The position numbers and the translations under genes are program-made. From contig NZ_JACHOV010000006.1 in the NCBI RefSeq assembly GCF_014200045.1, positions 124,001 through 188,000 of the forward strand: a DNA stretch of 64,000 nt, written 5' to 3'. This DNA comes from Rhizorhapis suberifaciens. Lineage in GTDB: Bacteria; Pseudomonadota; Alphaproteobacteria; Sphingomonadales; Sphingomonadaceae. Under the pieces are notes generated by a model. The model was given only the letters and a program-made list of their open reading frames with translations, ran no database searches and was not told where the DNA came from. This document shows, one piece after another, positions 25,494 through 33,328 of the stretch; positions within the stretch are counted from its first letter, which is position 1, and each line of letters begins with the position of its first letter.

Positions 25494-27872
25494 TCATTTG
25501 AACCGATAGGCAACGGAAACGCCGTACGTCGCTGGCTTTCCGACGTAACGTACCACGGTATCAACGGCGAGATTGGCCGCATTCCAATAATAGGTATTGC
25601 CGATATTTCGACCCCAGGCCGAGATCCGCCAATCACCATCCTTCGTTTCTATACCGGCCCTCAGGTCGACAACCGTATATGCCTTTACAGCAAAATTTGC
25701 GAGCTCCCCAAATGCACTGTTCGTGCGGCTCTGGTGGTTGACGTTGCCACCAATAAAGCCGTCGAAACGGTCGCTCAGGCTTGTCTTGTAACTCACGTCA
25801 GAAACCAGCTGCCACTTGGGCGTGTTGGGAAAGGCTTCGCCATCGAAACTTCTCAGCGTCCCGACAGGATCATAGTTCGTGAACCCGTCCAGGATGCGAG
25901 ATTTAATATACGAGAGCCCCGTGTTGATCGTCAGGCCACGCAGCGGCGCCCAGGTTAACTGCAACTCGGCACCACGAACATCGCCCTTCGGAACGTTCAC
26001 CAATGCGAGCAGTGGACCGAGTATGCTTGGGACACGACCGAGGATCTGCTTGTCCGTATAGCGGTAATAATAGGCCGCTCCGTTTAGCTGCAACGTACGA
26101 TCCAGGAGCAGTGTCTTGAAGCCGGCTTCATAGGCCAGCAGAGATTCCTGCTTCGCCGGCCGGAACTGCGCGGTCGAGGTGGCGCCCAGCGACGGGAAGC
26201 CACCCGCCTTGTATCCCTTGCTGACGTTCGCATAGAAAAGCGTACGCGAGGCAGGCTTCCATTCGACACCAGCGCGCCAGGACACATTGTCTTCGTTCAA
26301 ATTGTCATGGACCACTGTGGGCGTCAGGTTTGCGTCCACCGTCAGACATCCGCCGGGCGCTATGGGAATCGACGAGCCGCGCAGAAGGTCCCACAACGGC
26401 CCGAACACCGATGCGCCATTGCCATCGCCGGAGTCGAACGTACAGCCCTCGAACTTGTTGCGGCTGTCGGTGTAGCGCGCGCCGGCGCTGAGCTTGATTG
26501 TGTCCGTCACCTCGAAATCGACGTTACCGAAAACAGCTTTCGTGGTTACGCGTTGATAGTTAACGCCGTGAAAATTTGTGAACTGCGGCAGGCCGAATGG
26601 CACAAAGGTGAATCCCAAGGTGCTGTACGAAGGCGTAGTATAGTTGTCATCAAGAACCTTGTCATGCGCATAGGTGGCGCCGAGGACGAACTGGCCACGA
26701 CTAAATTGTCCTGCAATACGTATTTCCTGCGAGATCGTAGTAATGTCTCCGATCGCCCGCTGGGCGTTGTTTTGAAGGGCCGTTCCGTCCAGATCAATAT
26801 ATTGATTGATATCGGTCTGGCTGAAAGATGTAAGTGACGTGATCGTCAATTGATCGGAAAGATCATAGTCCAGTCGAAGATTCGCCTGATAGAACTCATT
26901 GCTGCGCGCATAGTCTTCTTCCGGGTTCCAGTCTGCCGCGCGCGGAGTGTGCGGCGCCAGCGGATAGGCGACGAGATCAGGTATGAATGGCACCGTAGAA
27001 GGATTGCCTGGCGAAAAGGCAACATACTGGCCCACCGGCATGTCCGATCGGTCCGCCCAGGCATTGAGGTTGAGCTGCGCCCTGAATGCATCGGAAGGCG
27101 ACCAGTCCAGGAGCAGACGGCCGTTGGTGAAATCCGTACGCCCGAGCTTGCCGCCGTGGGTGTGACTCTTCTGCCATCCATCGGCGCCCTCGTGCTGAAG
27201 AGCAACTCTGGCAAGCAGAGTGTCGGTGATAGGCCCGCTGACAAAGCCGCTCACGTCGAACGCGTTGAACCGGCCGTAGCTGACGTCCGCACCGGCCTCG
27301 AAGCTCGATGTGGGCTTTGCGGCAATGAAATTTATCGCGCCGCCGGTCGCGTTCTGGCCAAATAACGTTCCCTGAGGCCCCTTGAGCACTTCGACGCGCT
27401 CGAGATCGAGATTCGTTCCTCGTGTCTGAACCGGGAAGGGGATCGGGGCCTCGTCGATGTAGGTGCTGACCGTGGGCCGACCGCCGAGCGCGTTGTCAAT
27501 GAAGCCGACGCCGCGAAGCGTGAAGACGGGCAAGCCGTTCGAGGAATCGGCATAGGTAAACCCGGGGACGACCTTCACAAGGTCGCGAACTTCGCTGACA
27601 CCTCTTGCAGCAAGCTGCTCGCCGGTCGCCGCGGAGATCGACATGGGTACTGTATTAGCGCTTTCCTGACGCTTTTGGGCAGTGACGATGATGTCCGCCA
27701 GTGATTGTTCCTGCGGCGCCGGGGCGGACTCTGCCGTGTCGGCAGGGGCGGCGAAAGCTGCAGGGGCAACCAAAATAGCGGCTGAGGCGCCGGCAAGCGC
27801 CGCCATGCGGACACGATGCAGCGCCTTGCACCGATTTTTATGGGTGCGCCTGTAAAGAACAAGATTGGTCAT
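25494..27872 (-). CDS. TonB-dependent outer-membrane receptor
   Basis: 792 aa from the ATG at 27872, which has AGAGGGG upstream; the reading frame is open further out but only through an IS relic. A long signal sequence (K-N-R-C-K near 12, ending A-F-A-A near 46) precedes a TonB-box-like D-I-I-V-T-A-Q-K-R. The plug domain has V-P-M-S-I-S-A near 79 and G-T-L-F-G-Q-N-A-T-G-G-A-I near 170. The 22-strand barrel ends with aromatic R-F-K. Receptors of this type in sphingomonads import a range of non-siderophore compounds, so it probably takes up the substrate of the neighbouring catabolic genes. A paired TCGA operator lies 36 bp upstream. Confidence 0.93.
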   Translation of the reverse strand: MTNLVLYRRTHKNRCKALHRVRMAALAGASAAILVAPAAFAAPADTAESAPAPQEQSLADIIVTAQKRQESANTVPMSISAATGEQLAARGVSEVRDLVKVVPGFTYADSSNGLPVFTLRGVGFIDNALGGRPTVSTYIDEAPIPFPVQTRGTNLDLERVEVLKGPQGTLFGQNATGGAINFIAAKPTSSFEAGADVSYGRFNAFDVSGFVSGPITDTLLARVALQHEGADGWQKSHTHGGKLGRTDFTNGRLLLDWSPSDAFRAQLNLNAWADRSDMPVGQYVAFSPGNPSTVPFIPDLVAYPLAPHTPRAADWNPEEDYARSNEFYQANLRLDYDLSDQLTITSLTSFSQTDINQYIDLDGTALQNNAQRAIGDITTISQEIRIAGQFSRGQFVLGATYAHDKVLDDNYTTPSYSTLGFTFVPFGLPQFTNFHGVNYQRVTTKAVFGNVDFEVTDTIKLSAGARYTDSRNKFEGCTFDSGDGNGASVFGPLWDLLRGSSIPIAPGGCLTVDANLTPTVVHDNLNEDNVSWRAGVEWKPASRTLFYANVSKGYKAGGFPSLGATSTAQFRPAKQESLLAYEAGFKTLLLDRTLQLNGAAYYYRYTDKQILGRVPSILGPLLALVNVPKGDVRGAELQLTWAPLRGLTINTGLSYIKSRILDGFTNYDPVGTLRSFDGEAFPNTPKWQLVSDVSYKTSLSDRFDGFIGGNVNHQSRTNSAFGELANFAVKAYTVVDLRAGIETKDGDWRISAWGRNIGNTYYWNAANLAVDTVVRYVGKPATYGVSVAYRFK

Positions 27873-27907
27873 TGGTATCCCCTCTTCTGTCGCATGATAA
27901 TGTCGTT

Positions 27908-27936
27908 TTGTCGATATATGAAGAATTATCGATAAT
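27908..27936. promoter_or_regulatory. Paired TCGA operator, copy A (TonB receptor promoter)
   Basis: TGTCGATAT and TTATCGATAA surround TCGA cores at 27911 and 27929 (18 bp apart), 36-64 bp upstream of the receptor start codon. The same pair with 18-19 bp spacing occurs at three other module D genes. A binding site for the GntR protein encoded at 29625 is inferred. Confidence 0.55.
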
Positions 27937-27974
27937 TTATTTCGCAGCAATGTTCCTGTCAAGCTGGATTTGGT

Positions 27975-28250
27975 TGTTGAGGGCCCTGCAAGCTGGAGAC
28001 CCCGAGGAAGGAACCCCTGTGCGATGTAGCCAACTTCGACGAGCTTAGGACTGGCTTGCCGCCGACCACCCACAGAGTCACGGCGGTCGGCGGGCAAGCG
28101 GGTGGGGGCACAATTGGCAGTTAGTGCGCCTGCCCCGAAACTAAGGCAAAGGCGATCGCGGGGCCGGAGCCATCGGAGACCACACAGGCCTTGGCGCCAA
28201 AGCCTCCGCAAGAGCGGCCCAACGCTTCACGCACATTGCGGCTTCGTGAG
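27975..28250 (-). mobile_element. IS5-family transposase relic
   Basis: Read leftward from about 28245, one frame gives R-S-C-G-G-F-G-A-K-A-C-V-V-S-D-G-S-G, A-I-A-F-A-L-V-S-G-Q-A-H and then a stop. Further on, V-V-G-G-K resembles the family's W-V-V-A-D-R-G. This is the N-terminal catalytic region of an IS5-group transposase with several lesions. No terminal inverted repeats could be assigned. Confidence 0.65.
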
Positions 28251-28267
28251 AATCCCCCTCTCCGCCT

Positions 28268-28561
28268 TTACGCGTCGGAGGTGCGATCCAGCGCCGCCTG
28301 ATGGCGAGCGAGCGGTACTAGGCGGACACTCATGTAGGGGAACAGCGGCAATCCCGAAATGACCGCGTGCAAGCGCTCGTGATCAGTGACATCGAGTATG
28401 CCCATGCTTGCAAATTGTCCCGCCACTCGCCAGAGATGCTGCATTTCGCCCGTCTCCTGCAACGCATGCACAACTTTCCGCTCTTCATCCCGCAGCATCT
28501 GAAATTGTTCAGGCGGTACGCCTTGCGGCACTGTCACATGGAATTCAAAGTAGTAATACAT
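28268..28561 (-). CDS. Muconolactone delta-isomerase-like protein
   Basis: A 97-aa protein matching the small ferredoxin-like muconolactone isomerase (CatC) family: F-H-V-T-V-P near residue 7, P-P-E-Q near 16, R-D-E-E-R-K near 24, the L-W-R-V-A-G-Q-F-A-S-M-G-I core near 43-53, L-H-A-V-I-S-G-L-P-L-F-P-Y near 64-76. CatC isomerises muconolactone to 3-oxoadipate enol-lactone, but no catechol pathway genes are present here. It lies 10 bp after the BKACE gene and is surely cotranscribed, so it may isomerise an unsaturated acid or lactone for that enzyme. Relatives also bind small phenolics as stress-response proteins. Confidence 0.8.
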   Translation of the reverse strand: MYYYFEFHVTVPQGVPPEQFQMLRDEERKVVHALQETGEMQHLWRVAGQFASMGILDVTDHERLHAVISGLPLFPYMSVRLVPLARHQAALDRTSDA

Positions 28562-28571
28562 GGCGAGCCCT

Positions 28572-29504
28572 CTAGAACTGCACCAGATCAGCGCCTTTGA
28601 GACCCAGAAGCTCGCGCGCCTCCGCAGGCGTCGCAGGCGAAAGGCCGAATTCCTCTACAATCCGTACGATCTTCGCGACCTGCTCAGCATTGCTCGAGGC
28701 CAGGCGCCCCCTGCCTATGCCCAGACTGTCTTCCAGGCCAACGCGGAGATTGCCGCCCATCAGCGCTGAATGGGTGGCGAGCGACATCTGTGAACGTCCC
28801 GCGCCGAGCACCGACCAGATATACTGGTCGCCGAACAAGCGGTCGGCGGTGTTCTTCATGAACATGAGATTTTCTGGATCAGGGCCGATGCCGCCCAGAA
28901 TGCCGAAAATGAACTGGAGGAAAAAAGGTGGCTTGAACAAGCCCTTATCCACGCAATGAGCTAGATTATAGAGATGGCCGACATCATAGCATTCGTGCTC
29001 GAATTTGGTGCCATGTTCTTCACCCAGCGCCCTATAGATCTTTTCAATATCGCGGAATGTGTTGCGGAAAATCGCGTCGTCAGATTCCCGAAGATAGGAT
29101 TCTTCCCAATCATATTTCCAGTTCTTGTACCGGTCAGCCATCGGATGTAGTGCAAAGTTCATCGTTCCCATGTTCAGCGAACACATTTCGGGTGACGCGA
29201 TCAATGGTCCGGCGAGACGCTCATTCAAAGTCATCTTGACGCTTCCACCGGTGGTCAGGTTGCAAATCGCATCTGTTGCCTGTTTGATCCTTGGCAGGAA
29301 GGACATGAACAGTTTGGGGTCCGCGCTCGGGCGACCATCACCGGGATCGCGCGCATGAAGATGAAGAATCGCTGCCCCTGCTTCCGCCGCCCCAATGGCC
29401 TGCTGCGCGATTGCATCTGGGGTTATTGGCAACGCGTCGGACATGGTGGGGGTGTGCACCGAACCCGTGATGGCGCAGGTGATCACAACCTTGTTCTTCA
29501 TCAT
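28572..29504 (-). CDS. BKACE family protein (beta-keto acid cleavage enzyme, formerly DUF849)
   Basis: 310 aa from the ATG at 29504 (or the next ATG at 29501), just after AAGGAG. BKACE enzymes condense a beta-keto acid with acetyl-CoA and release acetoacetate plus a new CoA thioester, using a Zn ion. Zn-site and substrate motifs are visible: V-I-T-C-A-I-T-G near the start, H-L-H-A-R-D-P near 48-54 with the conserved His pair, M-C-S-L-N-M-G-T-M-N-F near 112, and E-x-E-C-Y-D near 170 followed by a barrel. First gene of a two-gene operon with the isomerase-like gene, facing away from gntR. The side-chain pocket, and so the substrate, cannot be read by eye. Confidence 0.9.
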   Translation of the reverse strand: MMKNKVVITCAITGSVHTPTMSDALPITPDAIAQQAIGAAEAGAAILHLHARDPGDGRPSADPKLFMSFLPRIKQATDAICNLTTGGSVKMTLNERLAGPLIASPEMCSLNMGTMNFALHPMADRYKNWKYDWEESYLRESDDAIFRNTFRDIEKIYRALGEEHGTKFEHECYDVGHLYNLAHCVDKGLFKPPFFLQFIFGILGGIGPDPENLMFMKNTADRLFGDQYIWSVLGAGRSQMSLATHSALMGGNLRVGLEDSLGIGRGRLASSNAEQVAKIVRIVEEFGLSPATPAEARELLGLKGADLVQF

Positions 29505-29549
29505 AACTCCTTTCCGTCGATTGACGGGAAAAGTGAGATGGCAGATATA

Positions 29550-29578
29550 ATATCGATAGGTCAAGTTAATATCGACAT
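29550..29578. promoter_or_regulatory. Paired TCGA operator, copy B (between the BKACE gene and gntR)
   Basis: AATATCGATA and AATATCGACA have TCGA cores at 29553 and 29572 (19 bp apart). The site lies in the 120-bp divergent promoter region between the BKACE gene (start 29504) and the GntR gene (start 29625), the classic place for an autoregulated operator. Confidence 0.6.
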
Positions 29579-29624
29579 TAGATAGTCACTTGATATTTTT
29601 TGGGTTAGGCGTTAGCCATTTTCC

Positions 29625-30359
29625 ATGCCTCCCGAACCGATGCCAGCCCTTCCCAGTCTCACTCACGACGCGTATCAACGCCTGCGTGCAGAACTTCTTT
29701 TTGGTCGCGTCGCTCCCGGAGCTAAGCTTAAGATCACTGATCTGGTCGCATCGTTGGATGTGAATATGAGCGCGGTACGCGAAGCCTTGGCGAGGTTGAC
29801 GGCAGAGGGATTAGTCATCGCCGAGCCCCAGAAGGGGTTTCGCGCCTCGCCACTAACGGAGGCTGATCTGCGGCATTTGACCGAAGTGCGGATACCAATA
29901 GAGGAAATGTGCATCCGGCGCGCGATCCATTCAGGCGACCTTGCATGGGAGCAATCTATCGTTGCAGCACTCCACGGCCTCACGCGCACCCAACATTACG
30001 GGGAAGATGGGAGAGTCACCGGCCAGTGGGCAGAGGCTCACGACCAACTCCACCGCGCATTTGTGTCTGCGTGCGACAATCCTTGGTTGTTACGCATCAG
30101 AGAGGCCCTCGCGGCGCAAGGCGATCGCTATCGTTGGTTTGCCGCAGCTGCTTCCGGCCCTGATCGCGATCTGGATGACGAACATCGCCGCATGGCGGAT
30201 GCCTTCATCGCCCGTGATGCAGATCGTGCCGTCGGGCTGATGACCGAACATATTCTGTTCACAGCAGAGGTTCTGCTCAGGCACGGTCTCTTTAAAGCTA
30301 ATATTCGAACGAAGAGCGTGGCGCGTTCCAACAGGCAGCGCAGTTCGGTAGAGGACTAG
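29625..30359 (+). CDS. GntR-family transcriptional regulator (FCD/FadR-VanR subfamily)
   Basis: A 244-aa regulator with an N-terminal winged helix (Y-Q-R-L-R-A-E-L-L-F-G-R-V-A-P-G-A-K-L, then S-A-V-R-E-A-L-A-R-L-T-A-E-G-L-V near 55-70). The C-terminal all-helical FCD ligand domain has E-V-R-I-P-I-E near 92, the D-x-x-x-H metal/ligand motif in A-H-D-Q-L-H-R-A-F, and D-D-E-H-R-R-M near 193. Such proteins usually repress catabolic operons until an organic acid or CoA ester binds. It faces away from the BKACE operon, with a paired operator between them; the same motif at three further genes suggests one regulon. Confidence 0.9.
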   Translation: MPPEPMPALPSLTHDAYQRLRAELLFGRVAPGAKLKITDLVASLDVNMSAVREALARLTAEGLVIAEPQKGFRASPLTEADLRHLTEVRIPIEEMCIRRAIHSGDLAWEQSIVAALHGLTRTQHYGEDGRVTGQWAEAHDQLHRAFVSACDNPWLLRIREALAAQGDRYRWFAAAASGPDRDLDDEHRRMADAFIARDADRAVGLMTEHILFTAEVLLRHGLFKANIRTKSVARSNRQRSSVED

Positions 30360-30374
30360 ATGCCGTAATGGGCC

Positions 30375-30640
30375 GCCTCAAGCCCAGGCCGACACACCGG
30401 CAATCCAGCTCGTCGAAATACCGCAGCAGCGCCTCGTAGCGGGTCGCGAGGCGCGGTTGATCTTAAGGTAGCCGAACTCGCGCTGGGCGGAGGCAGCGGT
30501 GCGGATCGCCGAACTCTTCGGCATTGAGCGCGATATCAAGGGTGCGTCACCCGATGAGTGAAAACGTACCCGCGAGATCGAGGCAGGACCGACGCTCGAG
30601 GCTTTGCGCGTCTGCTCGAAACCCAGAACTTTAGGCCTGT
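30375..30640. mobile_element. Overlapping transposase relics (IS5-like on minus, IS66-like on plus)
   Basis: Reading leftward around 30485-30375 gives E-F-G-Y-L-K-I-N-R-A and, after a shift, L-A-T-R-Y-E-A-L-L-R-Y-F-D, an IS5-type transposase C-terminus. Reading rightward around 30495-30620 gives R-I-A-E-L-F-G-I-E-R-D-I-K-G-A-S-P-D-E, a stop, then K-R-T-R-E-I-E, an IS66 TnpC segment. Both are dead fragments. Nothing else is seen in the 394-bp gap apart from the operator at its right end. Confidence 0.55.
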
Positions 30641-30747
30641 CGTCCAACAGTACTCTGGCGCGCGCCTGCCGCTACCCGGGGCCGATAATATTGTAGCCGT
30701 ATTGCAAATCAGAGCGCGGGCTGTAGAAGGAGCAAAAATCGGGAGAA

Positions 30748-30777
30748 AAATCGATGAAGAGTCATTATATCGATAAT
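30748..30777. promoter_or_regulatory. Paired TCGA operator, copy D (epoxide hydrolase start)
   Basis: TCGA cores at 30751 and 30770 (19 bp apart) within AAAATCGATG and TATATCGATAAT straddle the epoxide hydrolase start codon at 30754. The right half is also coding, so chance is less easily excluded than for the other copies. Binding here would block translation initiation or early elongation of the transcript. Confidence 0.4.
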
Positions 30778-31737
30778 GATGGCGTCAAGCTGCACGTTGT
30801 CGAGCAGGGTGAAGGCCCGGTCGTGCTGTTTTGCCATGGCTTTCCTTCCATTTGGTCGCTCTGGCGTTCTCAAATGGAGGCGGTGGCGCAGGCTGGCTAT
30901 CGTGCGGTCGCACTCGATATGCGCGGCTTTGGAGAAAGCGATGCACCAGCGGAGGCAGAAGCATACACGCCGCTTGCAATTGTCGGCGACCTGGTGGCGG
31001 TTCTCCATCATCTCGAGATAAAAAAGGCCATTCTCGTAGGCCATGATCATGGCGCGAATGCTGTCTGGACTGCTTCCCTGATGCGCCCTGACTTGTTTTC
31101 GGCCGTTTTCGGAATCAGCGTGCCGTTCATGCCGATGGGCGGACCCAGCTTTCTCGATCAACTCCGCGCTGCCGGCATGGACAGCTTCTACATGTTCGAC
31201 TGGATGCGTCCGGAAGCCGAGCAGGACTGGGCTGAGGTGGCCACGGTCCTTCCAAGGGCATATTACTGGACGTCGGGCCTGGCTCCTGAGGGTGAACGCT
31301 GGGATCCCTTTGATCCTGCCAAGAATCCGTTCCGTCCAGCGCCCGATATGGTGATCGAAAACGACCCGGAACATCTGCCCGACCTCATTGCCAGTTTCAG
31401 TCGGACCGGATTTCATGGCGGGTTGAACTATTATCGAGCGCTCGACACTTTCTATTCGATTGCATCAAGACCCTTTTCCCGCGCACTCGTAAAACAGCCA
31501 TCCTTCTTTGTCATGGGTGGCGCTGACGGTCTTAACAAGTTGCTCAATGTATCGGAGCAGTCATTGCGCGAGGCGCTCCCCGGACTCACGGGGTTCCTGA
31601 TGCTGGACGGAGTGGGGCATTGGCCACAGCTTGAGGCCCCTGAACTGTTGAATGGGGCCTTGCTCGACTTTCTTCGGAAAATTGCCTGGAGGCCGAGCGT
31701 CGGCGCCGATCAGCTCGCATCGCCATTAGTGCAATAA
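30754..31737 (+). CDS. Epoxide hydrolase-type alpha/beta hydrolase
   Basis: A 327-aa alpha/beta hydrolase with an Asp nucleophile. H-G-F-P near residue 28 (oxyanion side), D-M-R-G-F-G-E-S-D near 54, the nucleophile elbow V-G-H-D-H-G-A with Asp near 96, a lid Tyr in G-G-L-N-Y-Y-R near 225, a second acid near G-G-A-D-G, and the catalytic His in G-V-G-H-W-P near 289. The H-G-F-P and lid-Tyr pattern points to epoxide hydrolase rather than haloalkane or fluoroacetate dehalogenase. It would open an epoxide to a diol. The ribosome binding site is GGGAG. The next gene of the module starts 200 bp later behind another operator copy. Confidence 0.88.
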   Translation: MKSHYIDNDGVKLHVVEQGEGPVVLFCHGFPSIWSLWRSQMEAVAQAGYRAVALDMRGFGESDAPAEAEAYTPLAIVGDLVAVLHHLEIKKAILVGHDHGANAVWTASLMRPDLFSAVFGISVPFMPMGGPSFLDQLRAAGMDSFYMFDWMRPEAEQDWAEVATVLPRAYYWTSGLAPEGERWDPFDPAKNPFRPAPDMVIENDPEHLPDLIASFSRTGFHGGLNYYRALDTFYSIASRPFSRALVKQPSFFVMGGADGLNKLLNVSEQSLREALPGLTGFLMLDGVGHWPQLEAPELLNGALLDFLRKIAWRPSVGADQLASPLVQ

Positions 31738-31765
31738 TATCGACTTTTTGAGCTTGATCGATATG
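31736..31765. promoter_or_regulatory. Paired TCGA operator, copy C (tautomerase operon promoter)
   Basis: AATATCGAC and GATCGATAT have TCGA cores at 31740 and 31758 (18 bp apart), starting at the stop codon of the epoxide hydrolase gene and 175 bp before the tautomerase start. The gap up to 31940 is otherwise AT-rich and probably holds the promoter. Confidence 0.55.
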
Positions 31766-31939
31766 TTTGGCCACGCTAGGGTCGCGATGATCAGCAAATT
31801 CGCCCGTGCCCCATCACGCGGGAGATTGCCGATTGATCCGACTCCCAAGCGCAAGTTCAAAGTGCGCACCCGTCGGCCATATTAATCTCGAAACTGCTTT
31901 AGTTTCAAAACTTGCAAGATACAAAGAGGGAGAGAAAAA

Positions 31940-32422
31940 ATGCCGTTTTGGAGAATTTATCATCCTGCGAGCGCTTACTCGGAAGAGGAAAAGCAGGCTT
32001 TTTCCGAAATAGTTACTTCTATTTATGCCAACGTTCCGATTCCCAGATTTTATGTAGTGTGCATGTTCGAGGAAGTGTCGGCCGGAAACATGTTCGTCGG
32101 TGGCAAGCGGAATGAGAATTTCGTTCGAGTGCATATCGACCACATCGCTAGAACGCTGCCAGGTGCCATCATGCGGGAGTGGTGGATGAGGACGATCGAA
32201 GCCTCCCTGGCGCCCTTCCTCCGGGCCAAGGGTTTCGAATGGGAAGTTTCCGTGGATGAAACACCGTTCGACCTCTGGACTCTCCAGGGTGAAATCCCGC
32301 CGCCATTCCAGTCTGTCGGGGAGAAGCGCTGGATTGATGAGAACAAGGCAAGCCCCTACACATTTGAAGAAAAACTGCCGCTAGTGATGACGTTCACACC
32401 TGGCGTTCATGATAATCAGTAA
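31940..32422 (+). CDS. Tautomerase-superfamily protein (cis-CaaD/fungal oxalocrotonate tautomerase-like)
   Basis: A 160-aa fused-beta-alpha-beta tautomerase. After removal of Met the catalytic N-terminal Pro (M-P-F-W-R-I-Y-H) would be free, and an Arg lies at about position 70 after it, as in cis-3-chloroacrylate dehalogenase. However, position 28 is Tyr rather than the His of that enzyme, so dehalogenation cannot be claimed. Pro-1 enzymes isomerise enol acids, hydrate unsaturated acids or decarboxylate malonate semialdehyde. The ATG follows GGGAGAG. First gene of a run with hydratase, CoA-transferase and reductase genes; its true reaction is unknown. Confidence 0.75.
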   Translation: MPFWRIYHPASAYSEEEKQAFSEIVTSIYANVPIPRFYVVCMFEEVSAGNMFVGGKRNENFVRVHIDHIARTLPGAIMREWWMRTIEASLAPFLRAKGFEWEVSVDETPFDLWTLQGEIPPPFQSVGEKRWIDENKASPYTFEEKLPLVMTFTPGVHDNQ

Positions 32423-32545
32423 CGTCTTTTCGTTGCTTGATAAGACCCTGCTTCTGATTGGCAGTCGGGCGAGGCATGGTCCATATTTTTGTTTCCTTAT
32501 CTCAGGCAATGATCCTGATGATTGGCAGAGCGGCGGAGTGAGATC

Positions 32546-33325
32546 GTGACGACAGAACATGTTATGCTTGAGCAGCGCGGTAGAGTTGCCGTGATGACGA
32601 TGGCGTTCAGGCCATACAACCTGTTGGGGTTCGATCTCATCGCGGCGCTTGGTGATGCGCTCGACCGCGTTGACCAGGCCAATACCGGCGCCATTCTTCT
32701 GCGAAGCTCTCTGCGTCATTTTTCTGCAGGCGCGGATCTCAATATGTTCGAGCAACGTGTTGCAACCGGAAAGGCCGAAGCACTCCCTGATTTGCTCGGC
32801 TTCATGCAGAAATGGGAGAGCTTTCCCATTCCGATCGTCGCCGCGCTGCACGGCGCGGTTCTAGGCGGCGGTTTTGAACTGGCGTTGATGTGTGATTATA
32901 TCGTCGCAGCCAGTTCGGCGAAGATTGGATCGGTCGAAGCGACGCTTGGCCTCCACCCGCTAATGGGTGGTGTGCAACGCCAGGTGCAGCGCGCCGGCGC
33001 ACTGCGCGCCAAGGAGCTATCAATCCTGGCGCGCCGATATGATCCGGCGACGCTGGAGCGCTGGAATCTCATCAATCTGGTTGTGCCGGATGAGCAGCTT
33101 GAAAAGACTGCGTTCACGATCGCCGACGAGATTGCCCACGGATCGACTGTGGCGCACGCTGCAACCAAGAAACTCGCGCAGATCGCGGTCAACGAAGGCG
33201 TCGCGGCCGCAGATGCCGCGATGGAAGAGGTGCAATCGGGCATCTGGACGTCCGAGGACGTCAAGATCGGCCTCAAGGCGTTCAACGAAGCCGGTCCTGG
33301 CGCCGCCAAGTTCGTGGGCCGCTGA
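32546..33325 (+). CDS. Enoyl-CoA hydratase/isomerase family protein
   Basis: A 259-aa crotonase from the GTG at 32546; a TTG at 32522 is a weaker alternative start. Oxyanion-hole segments F-S-A-G-A-D-L-N and A-V-L-G-G-G-F-E-L-A are intact. The first catalytic Glu (G-G-F-E-L) and the second (G-S-V-E-A-T-L-G) are both present, so hydratase activity is possible. The region after the active site (M-G-G-V-Q-R) lacks the usual second G-G-T/S-Q-R form. It lies 4 bp before the CoA-transferase gene and is coupled to it. A parallel trio exists at 17943-22824, but the two hydratases are clearly different. Confidence 0.9.
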   Translation: MTTEHVMLEQRGRVAVMTMAFRPYNLLGFDLIAALGDALDRVDQANTGAILLRSSLRHFSAGADLNMFEQRVATGKAEALPDLLGFMQKWESFPIPIVAALHGAVLGGGFELALMCDYIVAASSAKIGSVEATLGLHPLMGGVQRQVQRAGALRAKELSILARRYDPATLERWNLINLVVPDEQLEKTAFTIADEIAHGSTVAHAATKKLAQIAVNEGVAAADAAMEEVQSGIWTSEDVKIGLKAFNEAGPGAAKFVGR

Positions 33326-33328
33326 GCC

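Noticed and set aside
27873-28211. N-terminal extension of the TonB receptor frame
   Set aside because: It reads through the operator and an IS5 relic; the ATG at 27872 has a ribosome binding site and a signal peptide.
30754-31737. Haloalkane or fluoroacetate dehalogenase
   Set aside because: H-G-F-P with a G-H-D-H-G-A elbow and a lid Tyr fit epoxide hydrolases better.
31940-32422. Assignment as cis-3-chloroacrylate dehalogenase, with a dichloropropene pathway
   Set aside because: The His28 position is Tyr, and the neighbouring alpha/beta hydrolase looks like an epoxide hydrolase, not a haloalkane dehalogenase.
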